Positions 46,327 through 54,463 of a stretch of DNA of 64,000 nt are shown one piece after another. The number at the start of each line of letters is the position of its first letter. Position 1 is the first letter of the stretch. The notes beneath the pieces are model-generated. The model had not been told where the DNA came from and searched no databases. It saw only the letters and a list, made by a program, of their open reading frames with translations. Source of the DNA: Hyphomicrobiales bacterium (GTDB lineage Bacteria > Pseudomonadota > Alphaproteobacteria > Rhizobiales > Rhizobiaceae); assembly GCA_900473745.1 (NCBI GenBank), contig UCMW01000005.1, positions 358-64,357 on the forward strand. The letters run 5' to 3'. Both the position numbers and the translations under genes were made by a program.

Positions 46327-46368
46327 ATCGATAAGCTCTGAGGGGGAGGGCAAGAGTGGAGAGCACCG

Positions 46369-46632
46369 ATGAGCACCGCACGCCAAACGACCGACCACGG
46401 CGAAATACGTCAATGGATCGAGGCACGTCAGGGCACGCCGTCGCGGGTTCGCGACACTGGTAGTGGCGGCATCCTCCGGGTCGATTTCGGTGAGCCGGAA
46501 GAGGCGCTGGAGCCCATCGAGTGGGAAGCCTTTTTCGAGATATTCGAAAAAAGCGATCTGGCCTTTCTGCATCAGGACAAGACCGAAGACGGCAAACTAA
46601 GCCGGTTCAACAAATTTGTAAGCCGTAGCTGA
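46369..46632 (+). CDS. Small conserved protein (87 residues) of a stress-linked family
   Basis: The protein has 87 residues, with HGEIRQWIEARQGTPSRVRDTG, GILRVDFGEPEEALEPIEWEAFFEIFEKSDLAFLHQ and the end LSRFNKFVSR. I recall a widespread short family with this pattern, often mislabelled as a glucan-branching enzyme in databases; no function is established. It is soluble and acidic. It is transcribed from the EcfG-type promoter at 46300-46324 and lies 108 bases ahead of the sigma factor gene. Confidence 0.8.
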   Translation: MSTARQTTDHGEIRQWIEARQGTPSRVRDTGSGGILRVDFGEPEEALEPIEWEAFFEIFEKSDLAFLHQDKTEDGKLSRFNKFVSRS

Positions 46633-46668
46633 CATGTTAGCCGGCTTTGACGACCTTTTGCATTTTTG

Positions 46669-46693
46669 GGAACCAAGGCATGAGGCACGCGTT
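46669..46693 (+). promoter_or_regulatory. EcfG-type promoter of the sigma factor gene
   Basis: GGAAC (46669-46673), 16 bases, CGTT (46690-46693) match the EcfG consensus exactly. It lies 39 bases ahead of the first possible start (46732) and suggests positive autoregulation of the sigma gene. The expected start of transcription is near 46700. Confidence 0.75.
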
Positions 46694-46740
46694 CTCGCGT
46701 CATTCTGCCAGTTGCCACAGACATTTGGAGGATGGCGACC

Positions 46741-47259
46741 TTGACGACCCGTAGAGCCGAGCTTGCCGCACAGTCTGATGTTGTCGAGTTGATACCGGCA
46801 TTGCGCGCCTTCGCGCGGACATTCTGTCATAAACCGGAGGAAGCCGACGATCTTGTCCAGGAGACCCTGACAAAAGCGCTCGCCAACCTCGACAAGTTCG
46901 AGCCGGGTACGAGGCTGAAATCCTGGCTCTTCACCATTATGCGCAATACGTTTTGCACCCGCTTCAAGAAGAGCAGTCGCGAAACCGTAGGCCTGCCTGA
47001 GGCGGTCACCGCACGGCTTACAACGGAAGCGAGCCAGGAGTGGACCGTGCAGGCCGAGGAAGTCCGCCAGGCATTGAACAGGCTTCCCGAACATCACCGG
47101 GAAATGCTGGTCTTGATCGTAATGCTGGGCGAACGTTACGAAGACGCGGCAGAGATCTGCGGATGTGCCGTTGGCACGGTCAAGAGCCGACTGAGCCGGG
47201 CCAGGCAGCAGCTACGCCGCGAACTGGGCGAAACGGGCACGGGCAGCCCCGTCGGATGA
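46741..47259 (+). CDS. EcfG-type (ECF15) RNA polymerase sigma factor
   Basis: The protein of about 172 residues has sigma region 2 (LIPALRAFARTFCHKPEEADDLVQETLTKALANL, then FEPGTRLKSWLFTIMRNTFCTRF) and region 4 (LPEHHREMLVLIVMLGERYEDAAEICGCAVGTVKSRLSRARQQL). The wording AEICGCAVGTVKSR is typical of EcfG, the alphaproteobacterial general stress sigma. A GGAGG site at 46727-46731 abuts ATG 46732 but is nine bases from TTG 46741, so TTG 46741 is the likelier start; ATG 46732 adds three residues. An EcfG-type promoter precedes it. Its stop overlaps the topoisomerase ATG (ATGA). Confidence 0.9.
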   Translation: MTTRRAELAAQSDVVELIPALRAFARTFCHKPEEADDLVQETLTKALANLDKFEPGTRLKSWLFTIMRNTFCTRFKKSSRETVGLPEAVTARLTTEASQEWTVQAEEVRQALNRLPEHHREMLVLIVMLGERYEDAAEICGCAVGTVKSRLSRARQQLRRELGETGTGSPVG

Positions 47260-48347
47260 CGAAGATAGACAGCGAGGTCGAAGCGTCGTCCGGCGCGCCC
47301 CCGTCGCCAGACGACGCACCGGAACTGGCGGAAATCGGCCTGATCTATGGGACGGATGCTGCACCCGGCATCAGTCGCCGCCGGCGAGGCAAGGGATTTT
47401 CCTATCATCTCCCGGATGGCGCGGTTGTGAGCGACCCCACCATCTTGACACGAATCCGTAAGCTCGCGCTTCCCCCCGCCTATGAACGCGTCTGGATCAG
47501 CCTCGAACCACGCGGCCATCTCCAGGCAACCGGCTATGATGCCCGGGGCCGCAAACAATATCGCTATCATGCCGATTGGGCCGCCTGGCGCAGCGAGCGG
47601 AAATTCGGCGACCTCATCGCCTTTGGCGAGGCCTTGCCCGGGATCCGCCGGCGCGTGGCACGCGATCTCGCCGAACACGAGGATCAGAGCTACTTCCTCC
47701 TCTCCGCGCTGATCAGCCTGTTGGACGTTACCTACATGCGTGTCGGTAATCGTGCCTATGCCGAAGAGAACAGGACCTATGGCGCCACCACCCTGCAGAA
47801 GCGTCACCTGACCTTCGAACCCGATGGCATTCGCCTGAGTTTCCTTGCCAAAGGTGGCAAGCGCGTGCGCCGCAAACTGCGCCATCCGCGACTGCAGAAG
47901 ATTCTGGAGGAGATTGCAGACCTTCCCGGCCGCGATCTCTTTTCCTGGCGCGACAAGGATGGCCAGTTGCACCGCGTCGATTCAGGTCGGCTCAATACCT
48001 ATCTGAGCGAGATCACCAAGGCGAGCCTGTCCGCCAAGACCTTCCGCACCTGGGGCGGCAGTGTCGCCGCTTTCGGCGAGGCCTGGCGACGGATGGAAGG
48101 CGGCGAACGCCCGACGATCCGGCAGATGTGCCAGGTGGCGTCGGACCGATTGCACAACACGCCGACGATCTGCCGTACCAGCTACGTGCATCCCGCCATC
48201 CTGACACTCGCTGACAAGGCGGCCGATCTGGACGCCGTGCGAGCTGAGGTCATGGCTGCATCGCCGCGTGCCTTGCTGCGGGCGGATGAAAATCGTCTCA
48301 TGGCCTTCCTGACCACGCGCACATCCGTGAGTGACGCGACCGGCTAG
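47256..48347 (+). CDS. DNA topoisomerase IB (poxvirus-type)
   Basis: The 363-residue enzyme is a type IB topoisomerase, which relaxes supercoils through a 3'-phosphotyrosyl nick. The nucleophile is probably Tyr310 in CRTSYVHP; TYMRVGNRAYAEENRTYGATTLQKRH (about 159-183) supplies an arginine and a lysine of the active site, and KTFRTW gives Arg264. Its ATG overlaps the sigma stop (ATGA), so they are translationally coupled and probably under the same EcfG-type promoter. Linking a topoisomerase to a stress sigma is unusual enough to note; a role in supercoil control during stress is inference. Confidence 0.92.
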   Translation: MTKIDSEVEASSGAPPSPDDAPELAEIGLIYGTDAAPGISRRRRGKGFSYHLPDGAVVSDPTILTRIRKLALPPAYERVWISLEPRGHLQATGYDARGRKQYRYHADWAAWRSERKFGDLIAFGEALPGIRRRVARDLAEHEDQSYFLLSALISLLDVTYMRVGNRAYAEENRTYGATTLQKRHLTFEPDGIRLSFLAKGGKRVRRKLRHPRLQKILEEIADLPGRDLFSWRDKDGQLHRVDSGRLNTYLSEITKASLSAKTFRTWGGSVAAFGEAWRRMEGGERPTIRQMCQVASDRLHNTPTICRTSYVHPAILTLADKAADLDAVRAEVMAASPRALLRADENRLMAFLTTRTSVSDATG

Positions 48348-48365
48348 CCCCTCAGGCCAGACACG

Positions 48366-48389
48366 AAAAAGGGCCGGCAAAGCCGGCCC
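48366..48389 (-). terminator. Intrinsic terminator of the DUF892 gene
   Basis: GGGCCGGC (48371-48378) pairs with GCCGGCCC (48382-48389) around AAA; on the minus strand a T-run (48370-48366) follows the stem. It ends the DUF892 gene and lies between two convergent units. Confidence 0.85.
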
Positions 48390-48411
48390 TTCGGATAGGA
48401 AGGAAAAGGGG

Positions 48412-48912
48412 TCACGCCGCCTTCTTCTGCGCCGCCATGTTGACGGCCTGCTCGGCAAGCTGAGTTAGAAGTTCGTCGGTCTTCGATTCCTCGGCGAGCG
48501 TCTCATCGAGCAGCTTGACCGCATCCTTGTAGCCGAGCTGCTGGGCCCAGGCGCGCAGGGTGCCGTAACGGCTGATCTCGTAATGCTCGACGGCCTGAGC
48601 CGCGGCCAGCAGACCGGCGTCGAGGGCGGGCGAACCCTTGAACTCTTCCATGATCTCCTCGCCTTCCTCGACGATGCCGTCGATAGCGGGGCAGGTCTTG
48701 GCGCGCGGACGCTTGCCGATGATCTCGAACACCTGCTGCAGGCGCTCGACCTGGCCTTCGGTTTCTTCCTTGTGCTGCTGGAAGGCGGCCTTGAGCTTTT
48801 CGTTCTGCGCGCCGCGGGCCATCTTCGGCAATGCCTTCAGGATCTTGCGCTCGGCATAGTAGATGTCCTTGAGCGTTTCGTGGAATAGATCTTCCAGTGT
48901 CTTGGTAGCCAT
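48412..48912 (-). CDS. DUF892 ferritin-like protein (YciE/YciF type)
   Basis: The 166-residue protein is a four-helix ferritin-like DUF892 member. The opening TLEDLFHETLKDIYYAERKILKALPKMA and the motif QAVEHYEISRYGTLRAWAQQLG near residues 107-128 carry the Glu/His residues that could bind two irons. YciE/YciF proteins are stress-induced in other bacteria. The Lys-rich tail AAQKKAA ends it. A GGAAC-N16-GGTT site lies ahead on the minus strand. The BON gene diverges from it. Confidence 0.92.
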   Translation of the reverse strand: MATKTLEDLFHETLKDIYYAERKILKALPKMARGAQNEKLKAAFQQHKEETEGQVERLQQVFEIIGKRPRAKTCPAIDGIVEEGEEIMEEFKGSPALDAGLLAAAQAVEHYEISRYGTLRAWAQQLGYKDAVKLLDETLAEESKTDELLTQLAEQAVNMAAQKKAA

Positions 48913-48951
48913 GATGTCTGTTCTCCTCGGGGTTGGGGAATGCCACGGACT

Positions 48952-48976
48952 AACCGGCGCGCCGACGCTTTGTTCC
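48952..48976 (-). promoter_or_regulatory. EcfG-type promoter of the DUF892 gene
   Basis: On the minus strand GGAAC (48976-48972), 16 bases, GGTT (48955-48952). Expected start of transcription near 48946, about 34 bases ahead of the ATG. Confidence 0.65.
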
Positions 48977-48999
48977 TGGCTTTATTGCTTCCTGTATGC

Positions 49000-49024
49000 G
49001 GAACGAAGGAGCCACTTCTCAGTT
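49000..49024 (+). promoter_or_regulatory. EcfG-type promoter of the BON gene
   Basis: GGAAC (49000-49004), 16 bases, AGTT (49021-49024). The -10 keeps the conserved GTT but has A for C. It lies 48 bases ahead of the start at 49072. Confidence 0.55.
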
Positions 49025-49071
49025 GGCCTGATGCGGGTTTGCCGCGCCTTGCCGACCGAAAGGAGGAGACT

Positions 49072-49815
49072 ATGGTCAACCGAAACAACAATTGGGACAA
49101 TGAACAGCCACGTGGCGAACGTCAGCGTCGGGGGCCGACGGGCGACTATCGGCCGGGCGACAGTGGCTTCGTCCGCGGCTACGGCGAAAACCGCCCGGAC
49201 ATGGATCGCTATGGGCCTGACCGTCAGCGCGAGTACGGCATGGACGGTGGCTATGGTTCAAGCGGATCGCGCTATCCTCGCATGGGACGCTCGGACTGGA
49301 CGGCCGATGACCCCGGCCATTGTGGTGACTTGAGCGACCAGGGCTATGGCGATGACAGCAGGCACCATGCCCGCAATGCAGGACGCGGCTACCATCCGTC
49401 AGACAATTCATCCTATCGCGGCGGCTACGGCCGAACCGAGCGGGACCATGACGACGAACGCGGGTTCATCGACCGCGCGAGCGACGAGGTCGCCTCCTGG
49501 TTTGGCGACGAAGAGGCGGCTCGTCGGCGACAGATGGACGATCACCGCGGTAAGGGTCCGCGCGGATATCGTCGAACGGATGCCCGCATCCTCGAGGACG
49601 TCAACGACCGCCTGGCCGACGATCCGGCTATCGACGCGTCGGATATCGAGGTTACGGTGAAGGATGCGGAGGTGACACTCTCCGGCCATGTTACAGACCG
49701 GTGGGAAAAGCGGCGCGCCGAAGACTGCGCGGAACGCGTGAGCGGAATTGCCCATGTGCAGAACAACCTGCGGATCCGCATATCCGGCGAAGGCAGCGTC
49801 ATGACGCAGGCCTGA
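49072..49815 (+). CDS. BON-domain protein with a long disordered N-terminus
   Basis: The 247-residue protein ends in a BON domain (about residues 165-242: TDARILEDVNDRLADDPAIDASDIEVTVKDAEVTLSGHV, then RAEDCAERVSGIAHVQNNLRIR), as in OsmY-like stress proteins. The first 130 residues are rich in Arg, Asp, Gly and Tyr with short units such as RGYG and DRYG and have no clear structure. ATG 49072 has an AGGAGGA ribosome site; the track up to 48940 is non-coding. No signal peptide is visible, which is unlike exported OsmY. An EcfG-type promoter lies ahead. Confidence 0.88.
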   Translation: MVNRNNNWDNEQPRGERQRRGPTGDYRPGDSGFVRGYGENRPDMDRYGPDRQREYGMDGGYGSSGSRYPRMGRSDWTADDPGHCGDLSDQGYGDDSRHHARNAGRGYHPSDNSSYRGGYGRTERDHDDERGFIDRASDEVASWFGDEEAARRRQMDDHRGKGPRGYRRTDARILEDVNDRLADDPAIDASDIEVTVKDAEVTLSGHVTDRWEKRRAEDCAERVSGIAHVQNNLRIRISGEGSVMTQA

Positions 49816-49824
49816 TCCGGTACC

Positions 49825-51672
49825 TCAGCCACGGAGCGCCCGCAAGGCGTTGAGGATGACGGCAACGTCGATCACCTCCTGCAGGAGCGCACCCTGGACC
49901 GGCGTGAGATAGCCGAAGGCGGCAAGCCCCATGGCCCCGCCCGAGAGGACCAGCCCGGCAACGGCACTTTGCCGGGCAATTTTGCGCGATCGTCTCGCAA
50001 TGCCGCAGGCCAGCGGCAGCCGTGAAAGATCATCCGCAAGCAGAACAACATCGGCCGCTTCGGAGGAAGCGGCGGAACCTCGCGCCCCGATGGCTACTCC
50101 GACATCCGAAAGCGCGAGTGCCGGTGCATCATTGACGCCATCGCCCACCATCATCACCACACCGTCACGACGTTCACGTCGGATGAGTTCGACCTTGCCT
50201 TCCGGCGTCAGATCACCGGCCACCGCATCCAGGCCAAGCGTGGCCGAGGCTTTTTCCGCGACATCCGCACGATCCCCGGACGCCATCACGATGCGCCGTA
50301 TGCCGCCGGCGCGGAAGGCCGCAATGGCGACATCCGCGTCCTGGCGAATGGGATCGGACAGAAGAATGAGGCCGGCGGCCCGTCCATCGACACCCACGGC
50401 GACGACGGCAGTGCCGCTGTCCACCCCTGCCCGGGTGAAGTCTTGACCGGCTGAAAGCTGGGACAGCACGTATCGGCTGCCGCCGAGCACGATCCGACGA
50501 TCACCGACAAGGCCGGACAGGCCACGGCCCGCATCCTCGACCACCGTCTGGGGTAGAACGAGCGCGAGCCCCCGCGCTGTGGCCGCACGGACCAGCGCTT
50601 CCGCCGCGACATGACCGGATGCCTGATCGAGCGAGGCGGCGAGCGCGAGCACATCTTCGGCCGTGAAGCCGGGTTCTGGCCTGACATCGCCCACTTCCGG
50701 GCGCGCCGATGTGACGGTGCCGGTCTTGTCGACCACAACGGTCGTCACGGCGGCAAGCGCCTCCAGGGCACCGGCCGTTTTCACCAGCACGCCATGGGAC
50801 GCGGCCCGCGACATGCCGGCGATGACGGCGACGGGAACGGCGAGGATCAGCGGACAGGGCGTGGCGACGACCAGCACCGCCAGCGCCCGAGCGGCATCGC
50901 CACTCCACCACCAGGCCCCGCCTGCCAGGAGCAGCGTGACGGCGAGGAAGACGAGGGCGTAACGATCCGCCAGACGCGCCATCGGCGCCCGGCTGGCCTG
51001 GGCCTGCTCGACGAGACGCACGATGCCGGCATAGGTGCTTTCACTGGATCCGCGTAGCACCAAAAGATCGAAGGCATCGCCCAGCACGGTCGCTCCACTC
51101 GGTACTTCGTGGCCCATCTGGATGGGGACCGGGAGCGATTCTCCCGTGAGTGCCGAGAGATCGAGAACGGCGGACGGGGCGAGCAGGCGCCCGTCGGCAG
51201 GCACGACTTCGCCCTTGCGAACGAGGATCCGATCCTGCGGCTGAAGCGCTTCTATCGGCACGCTCTCGAGCGCCTGGTTGCGATAGAGCATCGCCGTGCG
51301 CGAGACACGGCCGAGCAAGGCCGTCATGTCGCGCCGGGCGCGGCCCTCGGCAAAACTTTCGAGCAACTGTCCGCCTGCATACATGACCGAAACGATGGCG
51401 GCCGCCAGGTTTTCCCCAAGCGCAAGGCCGACGCCGATCGACAGCGCCGCGATCGCATCCACACCCATTCGGCCGTTCAGAAGCGCACGCAGGATATCGA
51501 AGACGAGGACGACGAGAACGGCGCCGGCGCCGACGAACCAGACCCTCGCCGCCTGTTCGTGTTGGCCCGCAAGCACGAACATCCCGCCGCCGACAAGACA
51601 GAGAAGTGCGAGCGCTGCGAGCAGGACGGGCAGGCTCTCACGCAATCGTGTCGGCTGCAGAAACTCCGGCAT
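49825..51672 (-). CDS. P1B-type metal-transporting ATPase with TPC motif
   Basis: The 615-residue P-type ATPase has TGES (176-179), the membrane metal motif TPCPL (271-275) in place of CPC, phosphorylated Asp315 in DKTGT, and MVGDGVNDAPALALSD near the end. No N-terminal heavy-metal-binding domain or His-rich stretch is present. In the nucleotide domain SGHVAAEAL takes the place of the common SEHPLA. TPC motifs occur in P1B-5-type iron/nickel pumps of rhizobia, but without the usual C-terminal hemerythrin-like domain the metal is not settled. ATG 51672 is used; a TTG at 51699 is possible. Confidence 0.87.
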   Translation of the reverse strand: MPEFLQPTRLRESLPVLLAALALLCLVGGGMFVLAGQHEQAARVWFVGAGAVLVVLVFDILRALLNGRMGVDAIAALSIGVGLALGENLAAAIVSVMYAGGQLLESFAEGRARRDMTALLGRVSRTAMLYRNQALESVPIEALQPQDRILVRKGEVVPADGRLLAPSAVLDLSALTGESLPVPIQMGHEVPSGATVLGDAFDLLVLRGSSESTYAGIVRLVEQAQASRAPMARLADRYALVFLAVTLLLAGGAWWWSGDAARALAVLVVATPCPLILAVPVAVIAGMSRAASHGVLVKTAGALEALAAVTTVVVDKTGTVTSARPEVGDVRPEPGFTAEDVLALAASLDQASGHVAAEALVRAATARGLALVLPQTVVEDAGRGLSGLVGDRRIVLGGSRYVLSQLSAGQDFTRAGVDSGTAVVAVGVDGRAAGLILLSDPIRQDADVAIAAFRAGGIRRIVMASGDRADVAEKASATLGLDAVAGDLTPEGKVELIRRERRDGVVMMVGDGVNDAPALALSDVGVAIGARGSAASSEAADVVLLADDLSRLPLACGIARRSRKIARQSAVAGLVLSGGAMGLAAFGYLTPVQGALLQEVIDVAVILNALRALRG

Positions 51673-51755
51673 GGTCGGATTCCCGAGGCGCTGCCCCAAG
51701 GCCGAAATCGGCCTCTCTTGCTGCCCTTCCCTTTCCCTTGTAGAGCCTTCTGAGC

Positions 51756-52964
51756 ATGAAGCAATCGGACGTAAGCAGCATGATCGACAACGCCCGGCCC
51801 CGCCGCCTCTCAGTCCTCGGCTCGACCGGCTCGATCGGCGTCAACACGCTCGATGTGATCGAGCAGCTCGGCGGCCGCGATGCCTTCGAGGTCATGGCGC
51901 TCACTGGCAATGGCAATCTCGATCTGCTCGCCGAACAGGCGCGTCGCACGGGTGCCAAACTCGCCGTCACCGCCGACGAGAGCCAGTACATGGCGCTCAA
52001 GGACCTGTTGTCAGGATCGGGCATCGACGTTGCTGCAGGTTTGAGCGGACTGGACGAGGCAGCCGATATGGATGCCGGCTGGGTGATGGCGGCGATCGTC
52101 GGCACGGCAGGTTTGGCACCGACGCTCAAGGCCGCAGCCCGCGGCGCCGATATCGCGCTTGCCAACAAGGAATGCCTCGTCTCCGCGGGCCACCTGTTCG
52201 TCGATGCGGTGAGACATGGCGGTGGACGCCTGATCCCCGTCGACAGCGAACACTCGGCAATCTTCCAGTGCCTGGAGCAGGACCAGCGTCACGCGCTGGA
52301 GCGTATCGTGCTGACAGCCTCCGGCGGCCCCTTCCGCACCCATAGCCGCGAGCAGATGGCCAATGTCACGGTGCAGACGGCGCGCAGTCATCCGAACTGG
52401 TCGATGGGCCTGAAGATCTCCATCGGCAGCGCTTCGATGTTCAACAAGGCGCTGGAGATGATCGAGGCCAAGCACCTCTTCGACGTCGGCCCCGACCAGA
52501 TCGAGGTCGTTGTGCATCCGCAGTCGATCATCCATTCCATGGTCGGTTACACCGACGGTTCGGTGATCGCCCAGCTCGGCGTGCCGGATATGCGCACCGC
52601 CATCGGCTATGCGCTGACCTATCCCAAGCGCCCGACACTCAACGTCGAACGGCTGGATTTTGCCAAGTTGGCAAGGCTCGATTTCGAAGCCCCGGACGAG
52701 ACCCGTTTCCCGGCGCTACGGCTGGCCCGCACGGCGCTGGAGCGCGGCGGGTTGCAGGGCGCGATTCTCAACGCCGCCGAAGAGACAGCCTTCAACGCCT
52801 TCGTCGAGGACAAGATCCGTTTCCTCGACATGGCCGACGTGGTCGAGACGGTGATGGATGCGATGGTCGAAGGCGTGCCGGCAGACACGATCGACGACGT
52901 CTTTGCCGCTGATCGCGAGGCGAGGCGGAAGGCGGCAGAGGTGATCACAAGGCGTGTCGGCTGA
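51756..52964 (+). CDS. dxr: 1-deoxy-D-xylulose 5-phosphate reductoisomerase
   Basis: The 402-residue NADPH-dependent enzyme makes 2-C-methyl-D-erythritol 4-phosphate, the second step of the MEP isoprenoid pathway. The nucleotide loop LGSTGSIGVNTLDVI lies at residues 19-33, LANKECLVSAG near 136-146, PVDSEHSAIFQCLE near 163-176, and TASGGPF near 188-194. The family start gives an N-terminal extension of about 14 residues before the fold, so ATG 51780 is a weaker alternative. A bidirectional terminator follows, shared with hemA. Confidence 0.96.
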   Translation: MKQSDVSSMIDNARPRRLSVLGSTGSIGVNTLDVIEQLGGRDAFEVMALTGNGNLDLLAEQARRTGAKLAVTADESQYMALKDLLSGSGIDVAAGLSGLDEAADMDAGWVMAAIVGTAGLAPTLKAAARGADIALANKECLVSAGHLFVDAVRHGGGRLIPVDSEHSAIFQCLEQDQRHALERIVLTASGGPFRTHSREQMANVTVQTARSHPNWSMGLKISIGSASMFNKALEMIEAKHLFDVGPDQIEVVVHPQSIIHSMVGYTDGSVIAQLGVPDMRTAIGYALTYPKRPTLNVERLDFAKLARLDFEAPDETRFPALRLARTALERGGLQGAILNAAEETAFNAFVEDKIRFLDMADVVETVMDAMVEGVPADTIDDVFAADREARRKAAEVITRRVG

Positions 52965-52973
52965 CCTGAAACG

Positions 52974-53004
52974 AAAACGGGCCTCGTTGCCGCAACCCGT
53001 TTTT
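52974..53004. terminator. Bidirectional terminator between dxr and hemA
   Basis: AAAACGGG (52974-52981) pairs with CCCGTTTT (52996-53003). The A-run on the left and the T-run on the right let it end transcription from both directions. Confidence 0.8.
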
Positions 53005-53027
53005 GGTTGTCTGTTGTTGGTGACCGA

Positions 53028-54242
53028 TCAAGCCACCGCGCGGGCCAGCGCGCAGCGCGACCAGAGCTGGTGCAGCGAAGACACCAGATGCTCCAGATCG
53101 GCATCCGAATGCAGAGGCGTCGGGGTGATGCGCAGCCGCTCGGTCTTTTTCGGGACCGTCGGATAGTTGATCGGCTGCACGTAGATGGAACAGTTGTCGA
53201 GCAGCAGGTCGGAGATCCACTTGCACTTGGCGGCATCGCCGACCAGCACCGGCACGATATGGCTCGGGTTCTGCACATGCGGAATGCCGGCCTTGTCGAG
53301 CATGAAGCGCAGACGGCGCACGCGCTCCTGGTGAGCGAAACGCTCGACCTGGCTGGTCTTCAAATGGCGGATCGAAGCAACGGCACCGGCAGCAAGTGCC
53401 GGCGGCAGGGCCGTCGTAAAGATGAAGCCCGAAGCGAAGGAGCGGACGAAATCGCAGAGCGCGGTCGAGGCGGCGATATAACCGCCCATGACGCCGAAGG
53501 CCTTGCCGAGCGTGCCTTCGATGACAGTCAGGCGATGCATCAGGCCTTCGCGCTCGGCGATACCGCCACCATGGGCGCCGTACATGCCAACGGCATGCAC
53601 TTCATCGAGATAGGTCATCGCGCCATACTTGTCTGCAAGATCACAGATTTCCTTGATCGGCGCGATGTCGCCATCCATCGAATAGACGGACTCGAATGCG
53701 ATCATTTTTGGCGCGCGCGGATCGGCGGCAGCGAGCTTCGCTTCCAGATCCTTGACGTCGTTGTGCTTCCAGATGACGCGCTCGGCCTTAGAATGGCGGA
53801 TACCTTCGATCATGGAGGCGTGGTTGAGCGCGTCGGAAAAGATGATGAGGCCCGGGATCTTGGCGCCGAGCGTGCCGAGAGCGGCCCAGTTCGAGACGTA
53901 ACCCGAGGTGAAGATCAGCGCCGATTCCTTGCCGTGGAGGTCGGCAAGTTCGCGCTCGAGAAGAACGTGGTAGTGGTTGGTGCCAGAAATATTCCGGGTG
54001 CCTCCCGCACCCGCGCCACAGTCGTCGATCGCCTTTTTCATGGCGTCGATGACAACAGGGTTCTGGCCCATGCCGAGATAGTCGTTCGAACACCAGACGG
54101 TGACGTCCTGGGTGCCGTTTTCGGTGTAGCGGGTGGCACGGGGGAAATTACCGCGCTGGCGTTCGAGATCAGCGAAGACGCGGTAGCGGCCTTCCTCGTG
54201 AAGTCCTGCCAGCTGCTCCGTGAAAAACGCCTCGAAATCCAT
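53028..54242 (-). CDS. hemA: 5-aminolevulinate synthase
   Basis: The 404-residue PLP enzyme condenses glycine and succinyl-CoA, the C4 (Shemin) route to haem that is typical of alphaproteobacteria. The PLP lysine lies in [42 protein letters not shown] and [12 protein letters not shown] are diagnostic. I use ATG 54242 ([13 protein letters not shown]), which has a GGAGT-type ribosome site; the frame runs on to 54305. Length matches. In rhizobia it supplies haem for leghaemoglobin and cytochromes and often has its own promoter. Confidence 0.96.
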   Translation of the reverse strand: MDFEAFFTEQLAGLHEEGRYRVFADLERQRGNFPRATRYTENGTQDVTVWCSNDYLGMGQNPVVIDAMKKAIDDCGAGAGGTRNISGTNHYHVLLERELADLHGKESALIFTSGYVSNWAALGTLGAKIPGLIIFSDALNHASMIEGIRHSKAERVIWKHNDVKDLEAKLAAADPRAPKMIAFESVYSMDGDIAPIKEICDLADKYGAMTYLDEVHAVGMYGAHGGGIAEREGLMHRLTVIEGTLGKAFGVMGGYIAASTALCDFVRSFASGFIFTTALPPALAAGAVASIRHLKTSQVERFAHQERVRRLRFMLDKAGIPHVQNPSHIVPVLVGDAAKCKWISDLLLDNCSIYVQPINYPTVPKKTERLRITPTPLHSDADLEHLVSSLHQLWSRCALARAVA

Positions 54243-54463
54243 TCCTGTCACTCCAGTATTTGATACCCTTTTGAGTATCTCGGGCAGCGCGGTCAAGCCC
54301 GCCATTGTACATTCATTCTAAACTGCGACAAATGGCGCGAACATTAGAATGATCACATAGAGATCCTAACGCATTGTGCCAAGGCGAATTTGATCTGCGT
54401 CAATCTTGGAGAAAAAGGACGGCCGAAGCCGCCCTTGTTCGCCGTCACTGAAGGTCCCAACCC

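Noticed and set aside
45557..46372. 271-residue plus-strand frame
   Set aside because: It runs across the promoters and opposite two small genes with good ribosome sites; composition is unlike a protein.
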